NCBI RefSeq assembly: GCF_019925205.1
Contig: NC_083560.1
Location: forward strand, 69,825,266-69,889,265
Direction of reading: 5' to 3'
Length of the DNA: 64,000 bases
From: Metopolophium dirhodum
Lineage: Eukaryota > Arthropoda > Insecta > Hemiptera > Aphididae
Shown piece by piece: positions 35,101 to 46,668 of this stretch. The notes below the pieces were generated by a model. That model worked only from the letters and a program-made list of their open reading frames with translations. It had not been told where the DNA came from and searched no databases. The position numbers and the translations under genes are program-made. Numbering within the stretch: position 1 is the first letter of the stretch; each line of letters begins with the position of its first letter.

Positions 35101-38100
35101 GTTAAACATTAATGGTTAATGAAATATAATATTATATATCATATACCGTGTGTCCGCAGAAGCAGGGTACACTTTATCACTTTATAACCCTGTAAATATT
35201 TTTCAATTCTGTTTGCGGGACATTATTCTAGACTAAAGAACGCCACATACTGCAGCAGTGGTGGTAAAATTCTTTTGTCTTGGCAGTGGCGGTAAAATTG
35301 TGTCTGGACTCATTTTGCCATAACCGCTACCGCCCTGCAGTGTGTGGGACCTTTTTGGATCATACATTTCTATGACTTAAAATTTTTTTAACTCACGTAT
35401 CTTGCGCATGCGCCACACAACTTCATTTTTTTAAAATGGAAACACCTATTTCGAATATGGTTTTTTTTAAAGTAATTTTGATCTACCAACTTGTGTTCTA
35501 AACCCAAAATTGACAAAACTAAAGCTAGATATAATTTTAAAAAAAAATTAATTAATCAACTAAATGTGATTTTTTAAATTTCAATTTCACGTATTTTTTC
35601 CTTCCAAACACCATGGTAAAATCAAACTTATTATTATTAAAGTAACCAATGAATTACTTTTTATAAATAACTATTTTATTTTATTATTACACATAATGAA
35701 ATTACATAATTTATTATCAAAACTTGTATTAAAAAACAAAGTTCTAAATTTCTAAATTTTTTTTTCTTAACTAGGTATACTAGGAAATTTATCACACAAA
35801 AAATCTAAGTATTTTCTTTATGTAAAAGTTCCGTCGTTGATTTTCTATCAACAAATTTTCAAGTTTTTGAACAAAAGTATAATGTGGATGGTACCGATTT
35901 GGATATTGGCAGGCGTATATTTTATTGTTTCTCGTGCATTTCTGTTACATTTTCCATAGACTAACAATAACTGAACTTTTTCACTATTATTTAATATTAA
36001 ATTTTTATTTTAGCAAAGTTTAAACTGTTACTTGCTTTATAATATTGACAATAACAAACAGAAAACGTTGAACTACTAAGATCACAATGACACATGACTG
36101 ATAATGAGTTGCATAATACTTATTATGAAACTGAGTACCTAATGATATTTTAATAGGTAGACAACAAAAATAGAAAGACCAATGCTCATTATTATTTCAA
36201 TAATAATAATTCTGATGGAACGAAAAAAACACATAATTAGAAAATAAATAAATGTTCAAATGTTAACTTTGATTTGAGGGACTTTCCAACAATTTATCAA
36301 AAAATGTATGCTTGTAATTTCTATAAATTCAATTACAAATTATAAATTGTTAAAAAAAAAATTTAGATTTTAGAATTTTGTTTTTTTAAATACATGTTTT
36401 AATAATACATTATATAATTTCATTATGTGACATAATAAAATAAAATAGTTATTCATAAAAAGTAATTAATTTATTACTTTAATAATAACAAGTTCAATTA
36501 TGTCATGGTGCTTAGAAGTAAAAAATATGTGAAATTGAAATTAAAAAAATCACATTTAGTTTTTAGTTTTTTTTAGTTATACCTAGCTCTAGTTTTGTTA
36601 ATTTTGGGTTTAGAATACAAGTTGGTAGATCAAAACTACTTTAAAAAAACGAGCAATCCGAAAACGATATTCAAAATAGGGGGGGGGGGGGGTTGCCATT
36701 TAAAAAAAATGAAGTTGTGTTGCACATGCGCAAGATATATGAGTTGAAAAAGTTGTAAGTCATAGAAATGTATGATCCATTAGTCTAGTTTAATGTCCCG
36801 CAAACATAATTGAAAAATATTTACAGGGTAATCAGTCATAAAGTGTACCCTGTTTCCGCGGACACACAGTATACTGTATATTGATATCAAAATTATCTAA
36901 ATGTAAGAAAATAGTTTTGAGCTATTTGAGTTAATTTAGCTAAGTTTTAAAATATGATATAGTTAATAATAATAATTAATCAATTATTTATTAATATATT
37001 ATTGAACACATCATGCATAATTATGGCTTATGATTAAAATAACAGAAATGATATAGTCAATTGAATATACACCACCAAATTGTTTAATATTTTAAACAGT
37101 ACATTTATTTTTAAATTTTGTCCAAAAACTATATCTAAAAGTATTTTTTTTTTAACTAGGATATTATTGTTATGTTTGATTGAATTAAAGTCAATTTAAA
37201 TAAGTTTAATTTGTCTTATATATTATTACTTTTTTAGTTGTATTTTAAGTAGCTGGTTTATTTTTATATTTTTGGTTGTTTAATATATAGGTATTAACTA
37301 TTAATATACTTATTATTTTTTACTATAATATTGTCATGGTATTAGATAATTTATATTATGTTTGTCATTACTTTTTCAGCGCCTAAACTCAAAGGCTGGC
37401 CTTCTCATCCAGCATCCTGGATGTCATTCCGATGGAATCGAGTGCGTCGTCGGTTACGTCACCTTGAGCGTGGTGGTGATAGCAATGATGACCGACGTAG
37501 GCGTCATCGACGTCGAAAGCTTAAGAAGAAATGTAGTCGACAACAAAATGGAGCCAACGGGGCGACTGTGGGGATGAATTATTCGTCATCAACTGATGAT
37601 GACGATTCTGACGATTCTGATTCTGATGATGAGTCTTCTGCATCAAATGATGCTGCCACTAATACCACTTCCGACGCATCAACCTCAGATTCGGATAGCG
37701 CACCACCGCCATCAACAGTAGGGTCTAAAACTGCCAATAAGAATAATTCCACCACAAAAGTGAACATTCATCACAGTAACAAAAAAACTATCTCTACATC
37801 ATCTACCGGAAACATGGTCGTAATTAATGGAGCTACTACTATATCTGCAGCAATGATTAACAAGCGGCCGGCTATGGCTGTCGGGCAATCGGGTCAGCAA
37901 CAACCGACCAAACGTCGCCGCGTGGTTTATACCAACGAACAACTTCAAAATATACATCCGCAACAATCAAGAGTAAATTACCAGCAACAGCAACCACATC
38001 CAAGACCTAGACAGCCCCAGCAACAGCAGCAGTCTAGTCATCGATTTAGACAATTAGAACTGGAGCTTAGCAAATCTCAGCGTCAACAACACTTCCTCGC

Positions 38101-39850
38101 TGCTCAGCAGCAACAACATAGACTACAGCCGTTAAACAGACGACTACCACCACCTATTTCGTCTCTACAATCTTCAACGACTAGAATAATACATCATCAC
38201 TTGCCACCTTCGGTATCTATTATGCCAGTCATAGTCCCCACTACTAATAGTTCTCCTCATCAACAGCTACAACGATTCAATAATCGACTGCAAAACCGGC
38301 AAAAAATACATGCTACTGCTACAGTTTTACCCGTCATTTCTCAGCGAAGAAATAATAATAACATTGAACGACAACAAACTCCCTTTCCACCTGTCATAAT
38401 AGAATATGACGATGACGATAATAACCAAGAGTATGGATCTGACGATAATGGTCGATACAAAAAATCAACAGTGGCAGCAATGGTGGCTTGCCAAAGACGT
38501 GTTTCACGACAACATTTTAACGATGAGCAAAGACAACAGCGAGAAGATGAAGAAAGGCAGCGTCGTTGGCTAGTAGATGCTTTGCGATTGGGTGGGTTGG
38601 AAGTTACAGCAGTACCTTTAAATGCAAGTGCTGGTAGTGGTAACAGTGTTGGAAAAGATGCTAGTGCTGCAGTAACTTCACAACAACGTCGGCGGCGTAA
38701 TGTCTCATTGTTGTCCGCCAAGAACGAAGACTACAACAGTGGCATTCAGAACAAACCAAGTCACGGTGGTACTGACGATGACTCAAATATAGATTCAGAC
38801 TCAGATTCTGTAGTGATGACCGTGACGCCTGATGTTGTATGCCTATTGAACAAGTCTCAGCAACATCAACAACAAATACCTCATCAAAGACAGACATGTG
38901 GAAGTGTTTCCACAACAACAACCTCTGTTACAATGAGTCATCATCACCAACAGCGACGGCGGTCAGCTAACATGAACCACAGTAGCATTGGTGGCCAGCA
39001 GCATACTTCAGCAGCGGCAGCAGCAGCGTTACATGACAAAATAAATCACGCGATTAATTCACTGAAACTGCAACAGCAGCAACAAATGCCGAACGAAGAC
39101 ACACCAGTCAGTAATAACAGTAACAATGTATTATTAACCGGTGGAGCTAATCATGGCAACCCTATTGGTGATAATAATAATAGGCAACAGCAAAGACTGC
39201 GCAAAAATGGTGGTGTAGTCCAGCAACAGCAGACGGCGGCCCTTCTGGATCTTTCTGTTAAGCCATCAACGTTACAGAACACCACAAGGCAACAGAAGTC
39301 AATGTCAACAGTCGTTAATAGCAACCTACAAAATCAGCAAAACCGAAAAGGTCTAATACCATTCCATTCTACTACCACTTCAGGACCTTCAACTTCCTCA
39401 ACTAACCTTGAAATTACAATTGTACCTGTCACAACTTCGACTACATCTAATTCGTTGAGGCTTCAATCACAGCAGCAACATAAACGTAGTTTGTCAGCAG
39501 CAACACATAATAGTGGTAGTTCTGCTTCTAGTTCTTCTGCTCCAATGACGGTTAGGCAACAACTACAACGTCGGAATGCAACTGTGGTCTCAACAGCTAC
39601 AGCACCAGCATCCATTGTAGATATGTTATGTGGAGGCAGAAGTCGAAACCTTCAACAACGTAATGGTAGTAGTATGTCTGTAACAGCAACATCTACTATT
39701 ACTACTACTACTTCTTCTTCTTCTACTACTACTCCTTCTTTGCAGCAAAACCAACAACAACAAATGTTCATAATAGCTGCTACTGCAATGGCTGCTCAAC
39801 AACAACAGAAAACTGATAAGCGTAAGTCACAACAAAATAAAAAAGATTAA
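32165..39850 (+). CDS. ARID5-like transcriptional cofactor lacking an ARID domain
   Basis: Exons: 32165-34255 (first Met 32206), 34320-34715, optional 34883-34915, 37380-39850. All are GT-AG and in frame, giving 1649 codons with the small exon or 1638 without. Conserved ARID5A/B N-terminal (BAH-like) blocks are in order: THGPYTFYSALAYR (about residue 76), VCIGELELLWRDD (215), VRLYVMPDQT...HGEDEV (380-400), EDFVEWVRGG (468), SYSRYCRYRAQL (732), VLFCRDTYDYPAELL (780), then APKLKGWP. In vertebrate ARID5 proteins the ARID follows this last motif. Here an Arg/Lys-rich stretch, Gln/Ser/Thr/Asn-rich sequence and a LLDLSVKP motif follow, with no ARID helices. Open frame upstream of 32206 and an acceptor at 32164 show that at least one 5' exon is missing. 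The role in chromatin is family inference; DNA binding through an ARID is not supported. Confidence 0.75.
34883..34915 (+). other. 33-nt symmetric cassette exon of the ARID5-like gene
   Basis: A strong acceptor (CTGTTTTATTTTAG) and donor (CTTT/GTAAGT) bracket 33 nt that insert EFKPTIKNKRL-type basic sequence. Both neighbours join in phase 1 with or without it. Skipping restores MAPKLKGWP, the form closest to the conserved ARID5 APNLKGRP motif, so skipping may be the ancestral form and inclusion a regulated variant. Confidence 0.6.
35146..36869. mobile_element. 1.7-kb foldback transposon in the ARID5-like intron
   Basis: The left end CCGTGTGTCCGCAGAAGCAGG and the reverse complement of the right end CTGTGTGTCCGCGGAAACAGG are both preceded by TA (35144-35145; 36870-36871). 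The arms stay complementary for about 500-630 bp, including TAAAATAAAATAG blocks far from the ends, around a loop at about 35776-36340. No transposase frame is visible. A poly-G run lies at about 36679-36692. The TA target suggests the Tc1/mariner superfamily; that is inference. Confidence 0.8.
35243..35347. mobile_element. Mini inverted-repeat insertion nested in the foldback left arm
   Basis: CCACATACTGCAGCAGTGG at the left and CTGCAGTGTGTGG at the right are inverted copies. The right arm of the host element lacks this stretch at the matching place (CTAGACTAA joins directly to TGGATCATACATT), so this is a later insertion of about 105-120 bp. Confidence 0.6.
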
Positions 39851-40061
39851 GATGATCATCCACCAATTATTCAGTGTAAAACAATAGCTGAGAAGATAAA
39901 GATAACGAAATTTTGGTTTGTGTACGAAGTATAATTTATTCATGTCTATATATTATAATAATAATATATTATTACATGTCCTATAATTTTAAAAATAACA
40001 TGCATATTAGAGTTTAGTTTAATGTATCTGGTTTATTTTCTATAAAAAAATCGAAAACTAT

Positions 40062-40103
<42 letters not shown>

Positions 40104-40395
40104 TTTTGTTACAAAAACTATAATATTATTTATTTTTTTTCAACATATAATTTTAATTCATATATATATTTATATAAAATGCATGTATTGTAAAATGTTA
40201 ACGGTATTAATAATAAAAATTAAAGAAGAACAATCAATTTTATTATAATAATTATATTGGCATTAAAAATTTGTTTATTTATATTAGTATGTTATAAAGT
40301 ACCTATATTGTATATACCATCCTGTACATAATTAAATAATATGTTGTACCTTATCAATTTTATATTATGTAAATAAAATTGTATGTATCTACTTT
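39851..40395 (+). other. 3'UTR of the ARID5-like gene
   Basis: Follows the TAA stop. AT-rich, with a (TG)n microsatellite at 40062-40101 and a poly(A) signal AATAAA at 40372-40377 followed by a GT-rich stretch. This supports transcript termination near 40.4 kb and argues against further coding exons downstream. Confidence 0.6.
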
Positions 40396-40567
40396 TTCGG
40401 GCAAGTTATGAACTTGCACTTTATACAGTCATAGTTTTCCATTCAGTTTTAAAACAAACTGTTTATGTACAACTTATGTATTGGAAAAAATAGCTTGAAA
40501 TATTGCAATTATGAAAATTGAGTTATTTGATTTAAAATGCAATTTTAATATTTAAATATAAATAATG

Positions 40568-43113
40568 TAAATATAATAATTATCACAATATTCATAGGAC
40601 AAACACATGATTTATGTCTGTTTATTTGGGATATGAATATTATTTTGTATTGACATACATTAATAGGTACATCATACTATTATCATTAACTAGTTTCTAC
40701 CATAAAAATATTTTTCTTAATATGATTAGAGTTAAATAAGGAATAAATATGCTTACAATAACTGTAAAAATTTAATGTACATGAATATTATATAGAAGTT
40801 AATATCTAAATGTATGATTATAATTTAATACGTTTACATTTTTTTAAAGCTTAATATGCATAATACACATAATTATTATAATTAGTAATAAATTGAAAGT
40901 ATTTATTGTACAACAAAATTGTCTGAAACAATAATATTAATTTTTAAGACCCATTCTATGCTAATATGTTTGTTTTATTGCATAAGTATGTGCTTACAAT
41001 GTAAAAATATTATTAATTGTCGAGATTTCAACTTGTCAATTACAAAAAAAATATAAATAAATGTTTTCACAAATATTTTTAAATAAATATGAAAAAAAAC
41101 AAATATTAAATTTAAAATAATAAACTTTAGATAATTACACATATGAATTAACTTATTTAACTTTAATAATTTAATACCAATTAATTTATGCTGATAAATG
41201 TTAAAAAAAAATTTTAAAATAAACTACCTTATTATCATCTACATATTGAATTAAATCTAGGACAAAATGTAGACATAATCTAAGTAAAAAATGTTTAAGA
41301 ACCTGTTTAAAATAAATAGAATATTAATAAAAATTACATTATCTTTTAATTAGATACATTGTTCATTCTAAAATCATATTTTAAAATTTTTTAATAGCAA
41401 TATGTTGTTTACAAAGTCTCATAAATTAATAATTATATCTTTAGTTAGTGGTCCACTGAATCATAGTGACATGTGTCAGTTATAAATAATATTTAAATAA
41501 AAATAGTCAAGTCAAACTAAAAATAAAACATATACATCATAAAAAATTTTTTTTTCAAAAAATATGATTATATAGGACAAAATGTATTAATAATTATATA
41601 GGAAAAAAACTGTTTAAAAAAATGTAATAACGTAATTACTAACTTATCATATTTTTGCTGTACTGCAACTAAAAAAAAAAATCTAATTGTTTTTTTCCAT
41701 TAATTCTAAAAATATAATGCAATTTTATTAATATTCTCTATTTATAATTTTTTTATTTGTAATTTTGTCCTAAACATTGGTTAATTTAACCATCGGATAT
41801 TTTGTCCCAATACAATTTAGAGTTATACAATAGATACATTTTTCAAAAGTAAAATTTTTCTAGTAATTTTCAAAAGGGCCGTGGAATACAGGAAAAATTA
41901 AAGAAAAACGGGAATTTTTACACAAAATCTGTTTTTGAAAAAATCGATTTTGGTTTTTGGTGCAACTCTTAAACAAATGACATGGTATGACTGGTACATG
42001 CAATTTTGACTGAATGTTTATATTAGTATTTTCTATATACCATAACATTTTCCAAATATTTTGACATATTTTGAGCTAACGGACATTTTTAGTTTCTATT
42101 TTTTTTTAGTTTATTTTTCTATAGATATCAATTACATTTTATTTGTTTGTTTAAAAGATTAAAAATGTTATAGAAGGCTCCTAGTATATTATTTAAAAGG
42201 CAGATGAAAAAAATTAAAAATCCTAGTAAATCCATTAGTCACAGTTTTTATTTATAAGCATTTAAAGTTCAAATCTTGACAAAATACGGAAAAATCACGA
42301 AAATTAGCAAATTATTTTGAGTTGAGAATTCATAAAAATTTTTCTTTTTAAATCTAAGATTTGAATATGTAATACAAGATTATTCATAAGTTTGCCTACC
42401 TTTATCAAAAAAAAATGTCTACAAGAAAGTCAAATTAAATTTTAATGAGCGTTTGAAATTAATATTTTTACAACATTTGATATTCACTCGATTTCTCATG
42501 TAACGATTTTCTTATTTTTTTGTAATTAAAAAATGTATGACTGTAGATACTTGAAAATTTCACTGAATATTTTTATTATCATTTTCTATATACGATAAAA
42601 TTTTGAAAATAATTTGATTCTTTTTGAGCTGTTAACGGATATTGTTAGTTTCCAATTTTTTTAGTTTTTTTTTCTATAAATATCAAAAAACTTTTATTTG
42701 TTGGGTAAAAAAAGCATGAAAATTTAATGCAAGGCTCCTGATATATTGTTACAATAGCAGTTGAAAAATATTAAAAATACATAGCCACAATTATTTTTTA
42801 TAAGCATTTAAAGTTTAATAATTATTTGTAGTTAAAAATGTATAAAATGTTCAACTTTTATAGCTAAGGATTGAAAATTTAAAACAAGGCTCCACGTAAA
42901 TAGGTTATGTATAAATTACTTTATTCACATTAATATCATCAAACATACTTGGTAATAAAAGCCTACGATAGACTGACTGTTTACGCTCAGAATCGTTTTT
43001 CTTATACAATGATATAATATCATTGTAATTCAAATTTAACACTATCCTTTACAGTGATCCACTTGTAACCTACTGTACAGCAGAGCGACATTCACTTACC
43101 CACCTTTTTAAAA
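40568..43113. repeat. Large non-coding repeat, copy 2
   Basis: Direct-orientation counterpart of 12317-14936, collinear and nearly identical for its first 1.4 kb, with small indels. It lacks the LINE fragment nested in copy 1. It ends with the shared block CCTACTGTACAGCAGAGCG...CTTACCCACC. No ORF. It lies about 190 bp beyond the poly(A) signal of the ARID5-like gene. Confidence 0.85.
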
Positions 43114-43189
43114 ATGTACCTACTCGTTATCCTATTCTTATTATTTTAGTATAATATAACACACAATAAGTTTTTCAACATCTTATACC

Positions 43190-43392
43190 AGAAGTTCCCA
43201 AGTAGGATGCTGTTATAACTTGAATTGAGGTTGTCATGTAATTATTTTAAATATAAATCCAATCATACATATTTTTCACAAATAAAAAATAAATGATTAT
43301 GAAAGAATATACTACTATATATAGTAGTCACTATAGGATTTAAAAAAAATACTTTAGGGTGCCTTGAGTCAATAAAGGTTGGGAACCTCTTC
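43190..43392. mobile_element. Degenerate hAT MITE
   Basis: The left end CAGAAGTTCCCAAG and right end GGTTGGGAACCTCTT are inverted and of the same general type as the element at 4484-4814. The possible 8-bp flanks match only partly, so this is an older copy with uncertain edges. Confidence 0.5.
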
Positions 43393-44885
43393 CTTACATC
43401 ATTAATTTGTATATCATAATATATTGCTTGATTAAAATTAAATTACCAAGTGATTTAAAATATTTTTTTATTTAAAATTTTATATTTTTATGTAGTCTAA
43501 AACTTTTGTTTTGGTGCACCTAATTGTTAAGGTTATTATTGAATTGAATGCTTAAGTTATTGAAGTATAATATTTATTTTTTATAACAGTTTAAGTTATT
43601 ATTATTAATTAAATATTATGATGTATATTTTACACATTTTAGACTCTTAACAAAGTAATGAATGTATTAGTTTGACAATATGCTTATTTTTATTCATCAT
43701 TTGGAAAAAAAATGCTTCAATCATCAATTTTGAGGCTGGTTTTTAAAAGAAAATTCATCTAGACATTTAGTTGATACTTTGGGTGCTAAAAATATTTCTG
43801 TACTTAAAAATAATCGAGAGAAACTAATAAATAATTTGAGGCTGTTACAAATTTGCAATAGAATCATCAATCATAGATTATGTATGACGGATTATTTCAC
43901 AGGGTGTGTAGAATAATTTTTGTATGTGTAACTCTTCAATATCTTACTATGTACATTGTATTGGATACAGCCTTATAGGATTATTATTGATTAAAGTTTA
44001 AGTTTTAGATTCTGAGTGGAAGGTGATATTGGTTAGGCCGGTGCTAAAAATTATTGATGGCGAGTCGGGGGTGTACGTACACATACAAATTTGCAGACTA
44101 CTTTTTGTAATTCAAATTTTATTTAAAAATAATAATACTAAAAATCAACCTAAAATGGGAAGTAAATATCTAGTTAATTAGTTAGTAATAAATGAAAATA
44201 GAAACAAATACTCTTTGAAAACTTTTCGATAATACTATACCTACCTAGTCTATAAAAATTAAATATAAATTTAAAAAAAATAAATAACTGAATTCATTTA
44301 ATGAAAACAGCAGTGCCGAAGTGTCATATTTAGAGTCCGGATTATTATGTAAAAATATATTTTTAAGTAACGTAGATATGCTGTTTGGTGGAAGATAGAA
44401 ATATTTGCGTTTTATAACCTGTAGAATCTATCAAAAAAAGTTCTTTTTGCATATTAGTGCTTATTTTAATTTTAGGGAATATTTCAGAAAATTTTAGAAT
44501 ATTTTTGCTATATTGGAATATATCAAAGAAATATTTTCGAGTTTTAGTTTAGTTTTTGACTTATAATAGACAATGAGACAACGTCTACGGTCTACCCGCT
44601 TAAAAAACTGATAAATTATTTAAAATTTAATAAAATACACATTTATTTTAAAAATTTGAATTTCGTAATAATATAATATTATATATAAATTTCAATATTT
44701 TTCAAAATATTTATTATTTTTGTTACCCATACCATTATAGTATCATATACAATAAACTAGTGGCGGGCTGCGTACTCGAGCTTTCGGTGGCGGACGTGGT
44801 GGGTTCTTCCAGTAAACATCCTAAAGCCAAATAACTACAGCGTAGGTATAAAATTAAATATGAGACGACTCTAGAAGTTGGGCAT
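43393..44885. other. AT-rich intergenic DNA
   Basis: No supported gene. A short open stretch at about 43780-43910 (containing LGAKNISVLKNN) may be transposon debris but could not be assigned. Confidence 0.4.
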
Positions 44886-46340
44886 TACAAGTTTAAGAGA
44901 GTACAAATATTTAGGATCATTAATGACACAAAAAAATGATGAACTGAAATAAAAGCGAGACTCCAAGCCGGTAATAGATCAGTGGCGTCATTTCAGTTTT
45001 CAATAGAGAGGGGCAAAGGTTTTGACCGGCTCAAATGGGTAAAAAAAAAAATATCAGTAGTTTATTAGGATATTTTTTTTTTTTTTTTATTTTTGAAAAT
45101 ATATCAACTGCATTATCAATTTTACCTGATTCATTACTCTTATATAGGTATTATCTTAAATTATAATATATTTTTTTTTATTGCTTGCTTACCGGCTCAA
45201 GTTTTGTCTGTTTATTAAACATGCTAGAAATTATTTTCGATACTTTTCGAGCAGTTTGCGGTAATTTTATATTTTTAGCCGCACCACCCATTTATATTTT
45301 TTTAGATCATATTTTGCCCAAATTAAAAGATTAATGAAAACATGCGTCACAAAAAAAATTAATTTTAATTTAGGTAGAATAAGGTACTCAACTAAATTAA
45401 CACAATACGCAGAATAGTTGAATCATACACGACTGTCGCAAGTTAACTGAAGTCCGTGATCAATGATAAATAATAAGAGTGCCAATCGGTTGTTGTTTTT
45501 AGAATTTGTATTCATTTTAAATTTTATAAATTAAACTATACGAGATTATGATACTAACTGTTCGTTTTCCTTCACAAAACACACTCACACAAACAAACAT
45601 ACATAAATACATACCCATACATACAATGTGTACGTCCCCGCATACGTCTAAATATAAATATGTTCCAACTATCAATTATTAGTAAAAATGTATCATTGTG
45701 ACAATAATTTCTTAGTACATACTATAATATTTTCTGAAAATATTATAAAATACCCAGACAGCAAATGTTTGACTAAAAATATTATTATAACATTATTATA
45801 GGCACGTTTTTGCGCTAATAAAATATAATAATGGTAAAACGGCAACAACTGGACACCGGCCCATTGGGCTGTTTTTAAAATCAGACAGGGGCAAATGCCC
45901 AGCTTGCTCCCCCCCCCCCCCCAAATGACGCCACTGTAATAGATGTTACTAAATAAGATATTAAAAGCGAGAATGATATCAAAGAACCTCAAGATACACA
46001 GCTCTATCACACTTTGATTCACCCGGTGATATTGTATGGCTGTAAAGTGCGGACATTGCGGAAAACAGAGCAAAAAAGTTTGTTGATTTTTGAAAGAAAA
46101 ATATTAAGAAGAATATTCGGGCCATGTATAGATGAAATCGCGGAAGAACGGAGGATTCAAAAAAACTAAGAACTTAAGCAGCTGGACCAAAAGCCTGATA
46201 TAGGTACTAAGAGAAACAAAAAACGGAAACACCAATGGGCAGGACATGCATGGAGAAAAGAAGAAACTTCAGGTTCAATGTGGAGCTCCGCAAGGAAAGA
46301 GACCTTTGGGGCGTCCTGAAGATGGGAAGACGAAATGCAA
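44886..46340 (+). pseudogene. LINE endonuclease/reverse-transcriptase C-terminal remnant, split by a hAT element
   Basis: Before the insertion it reads REYKYLGSLMTQKND, then (after a 1-nt frameshift) EIKARLQAGNR. After it, LYHTLIHPVILYGC, LLIFERKILRRIFGP and WAGHAWRKEE, then a GRPEDGKTK-like end. This is the usual order in the C-terminal region of RTE-like non-LTR elements (YLGS...LYGCE.WTL...RKILRRIFGP...WAGHV). Stops and frameshifts make it dead. It probably belongs to the same clade as the fragment at 14441-14637. Confidence 0.75.
44980..45936. mobile_element. Non-autonomous hAT element inserted in the LINE
   Basis: The termini CAGTGGCGTCATTT and AAATGACGCCACTG are perfectly inverted over 14 bp and flanked by the perfect 8-bp duplication TAATAGAT (44972-44979, 45937-45944). 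957 bp, with a poly-C run at about 45909-45922 and no intact transposase. Removing it rejoins the reading frame of the surrounding LINE at AGNR. Confidence 0.9.
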
Positions 46341-46420
46341 ATTACATAATGTGTTGTTTATATTTTGGGTCAAATTTGGTAAAAACTGAATAGGTACAGG
46401 CGGTACAACCAAGTAGGTAA

Positions 46421-46600
46421 CCACTCTGCTGTACAGTAGGTGTCGAGCGTACCTACCGGCTACGGCTAACTCGTCTATAAGGAAGTCATTGTAAGTAATG
46501 ATTGTGTTAATTTTGAATTTGCTTACGAAAAACGATTTTGAACATGACGGTAATCTGTCATATTTCATGATAATAGGTAGGTAAATATACATTTTTTGAT
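46421..46600. repeat. Short reverse-oriented fragment like the end of the large repeat
   Basis: CTCTGCTGTACAGTAGGT and, further on, ACGAAAAACGATT are the reverse complement of motifs at the right end of the large repeat (12317-14936 family), in the same relative order. The similarity between the motifs is weak. Confidence 0.4.
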
Positions 46601-46668
46601 ACAGCTAGGTATTGAAATAATTTATTTTACTATTAGCTATTAAGTAGAATTCTTAGATCATATACGAT

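Noticed and set aside
37358..39850. The last ARID5-like exon as a separate intronless gene
   Set aside because: It has a proper acceptor at 37379, joins in frame to the upstream exon and completes the APKLKG motif of the ARID5 family.
45693..46073. 126-codon minus-strand ORF
   Set aside because: Crosses the hAT boundary and the antisense of the LINE remnant; a composition artefact.
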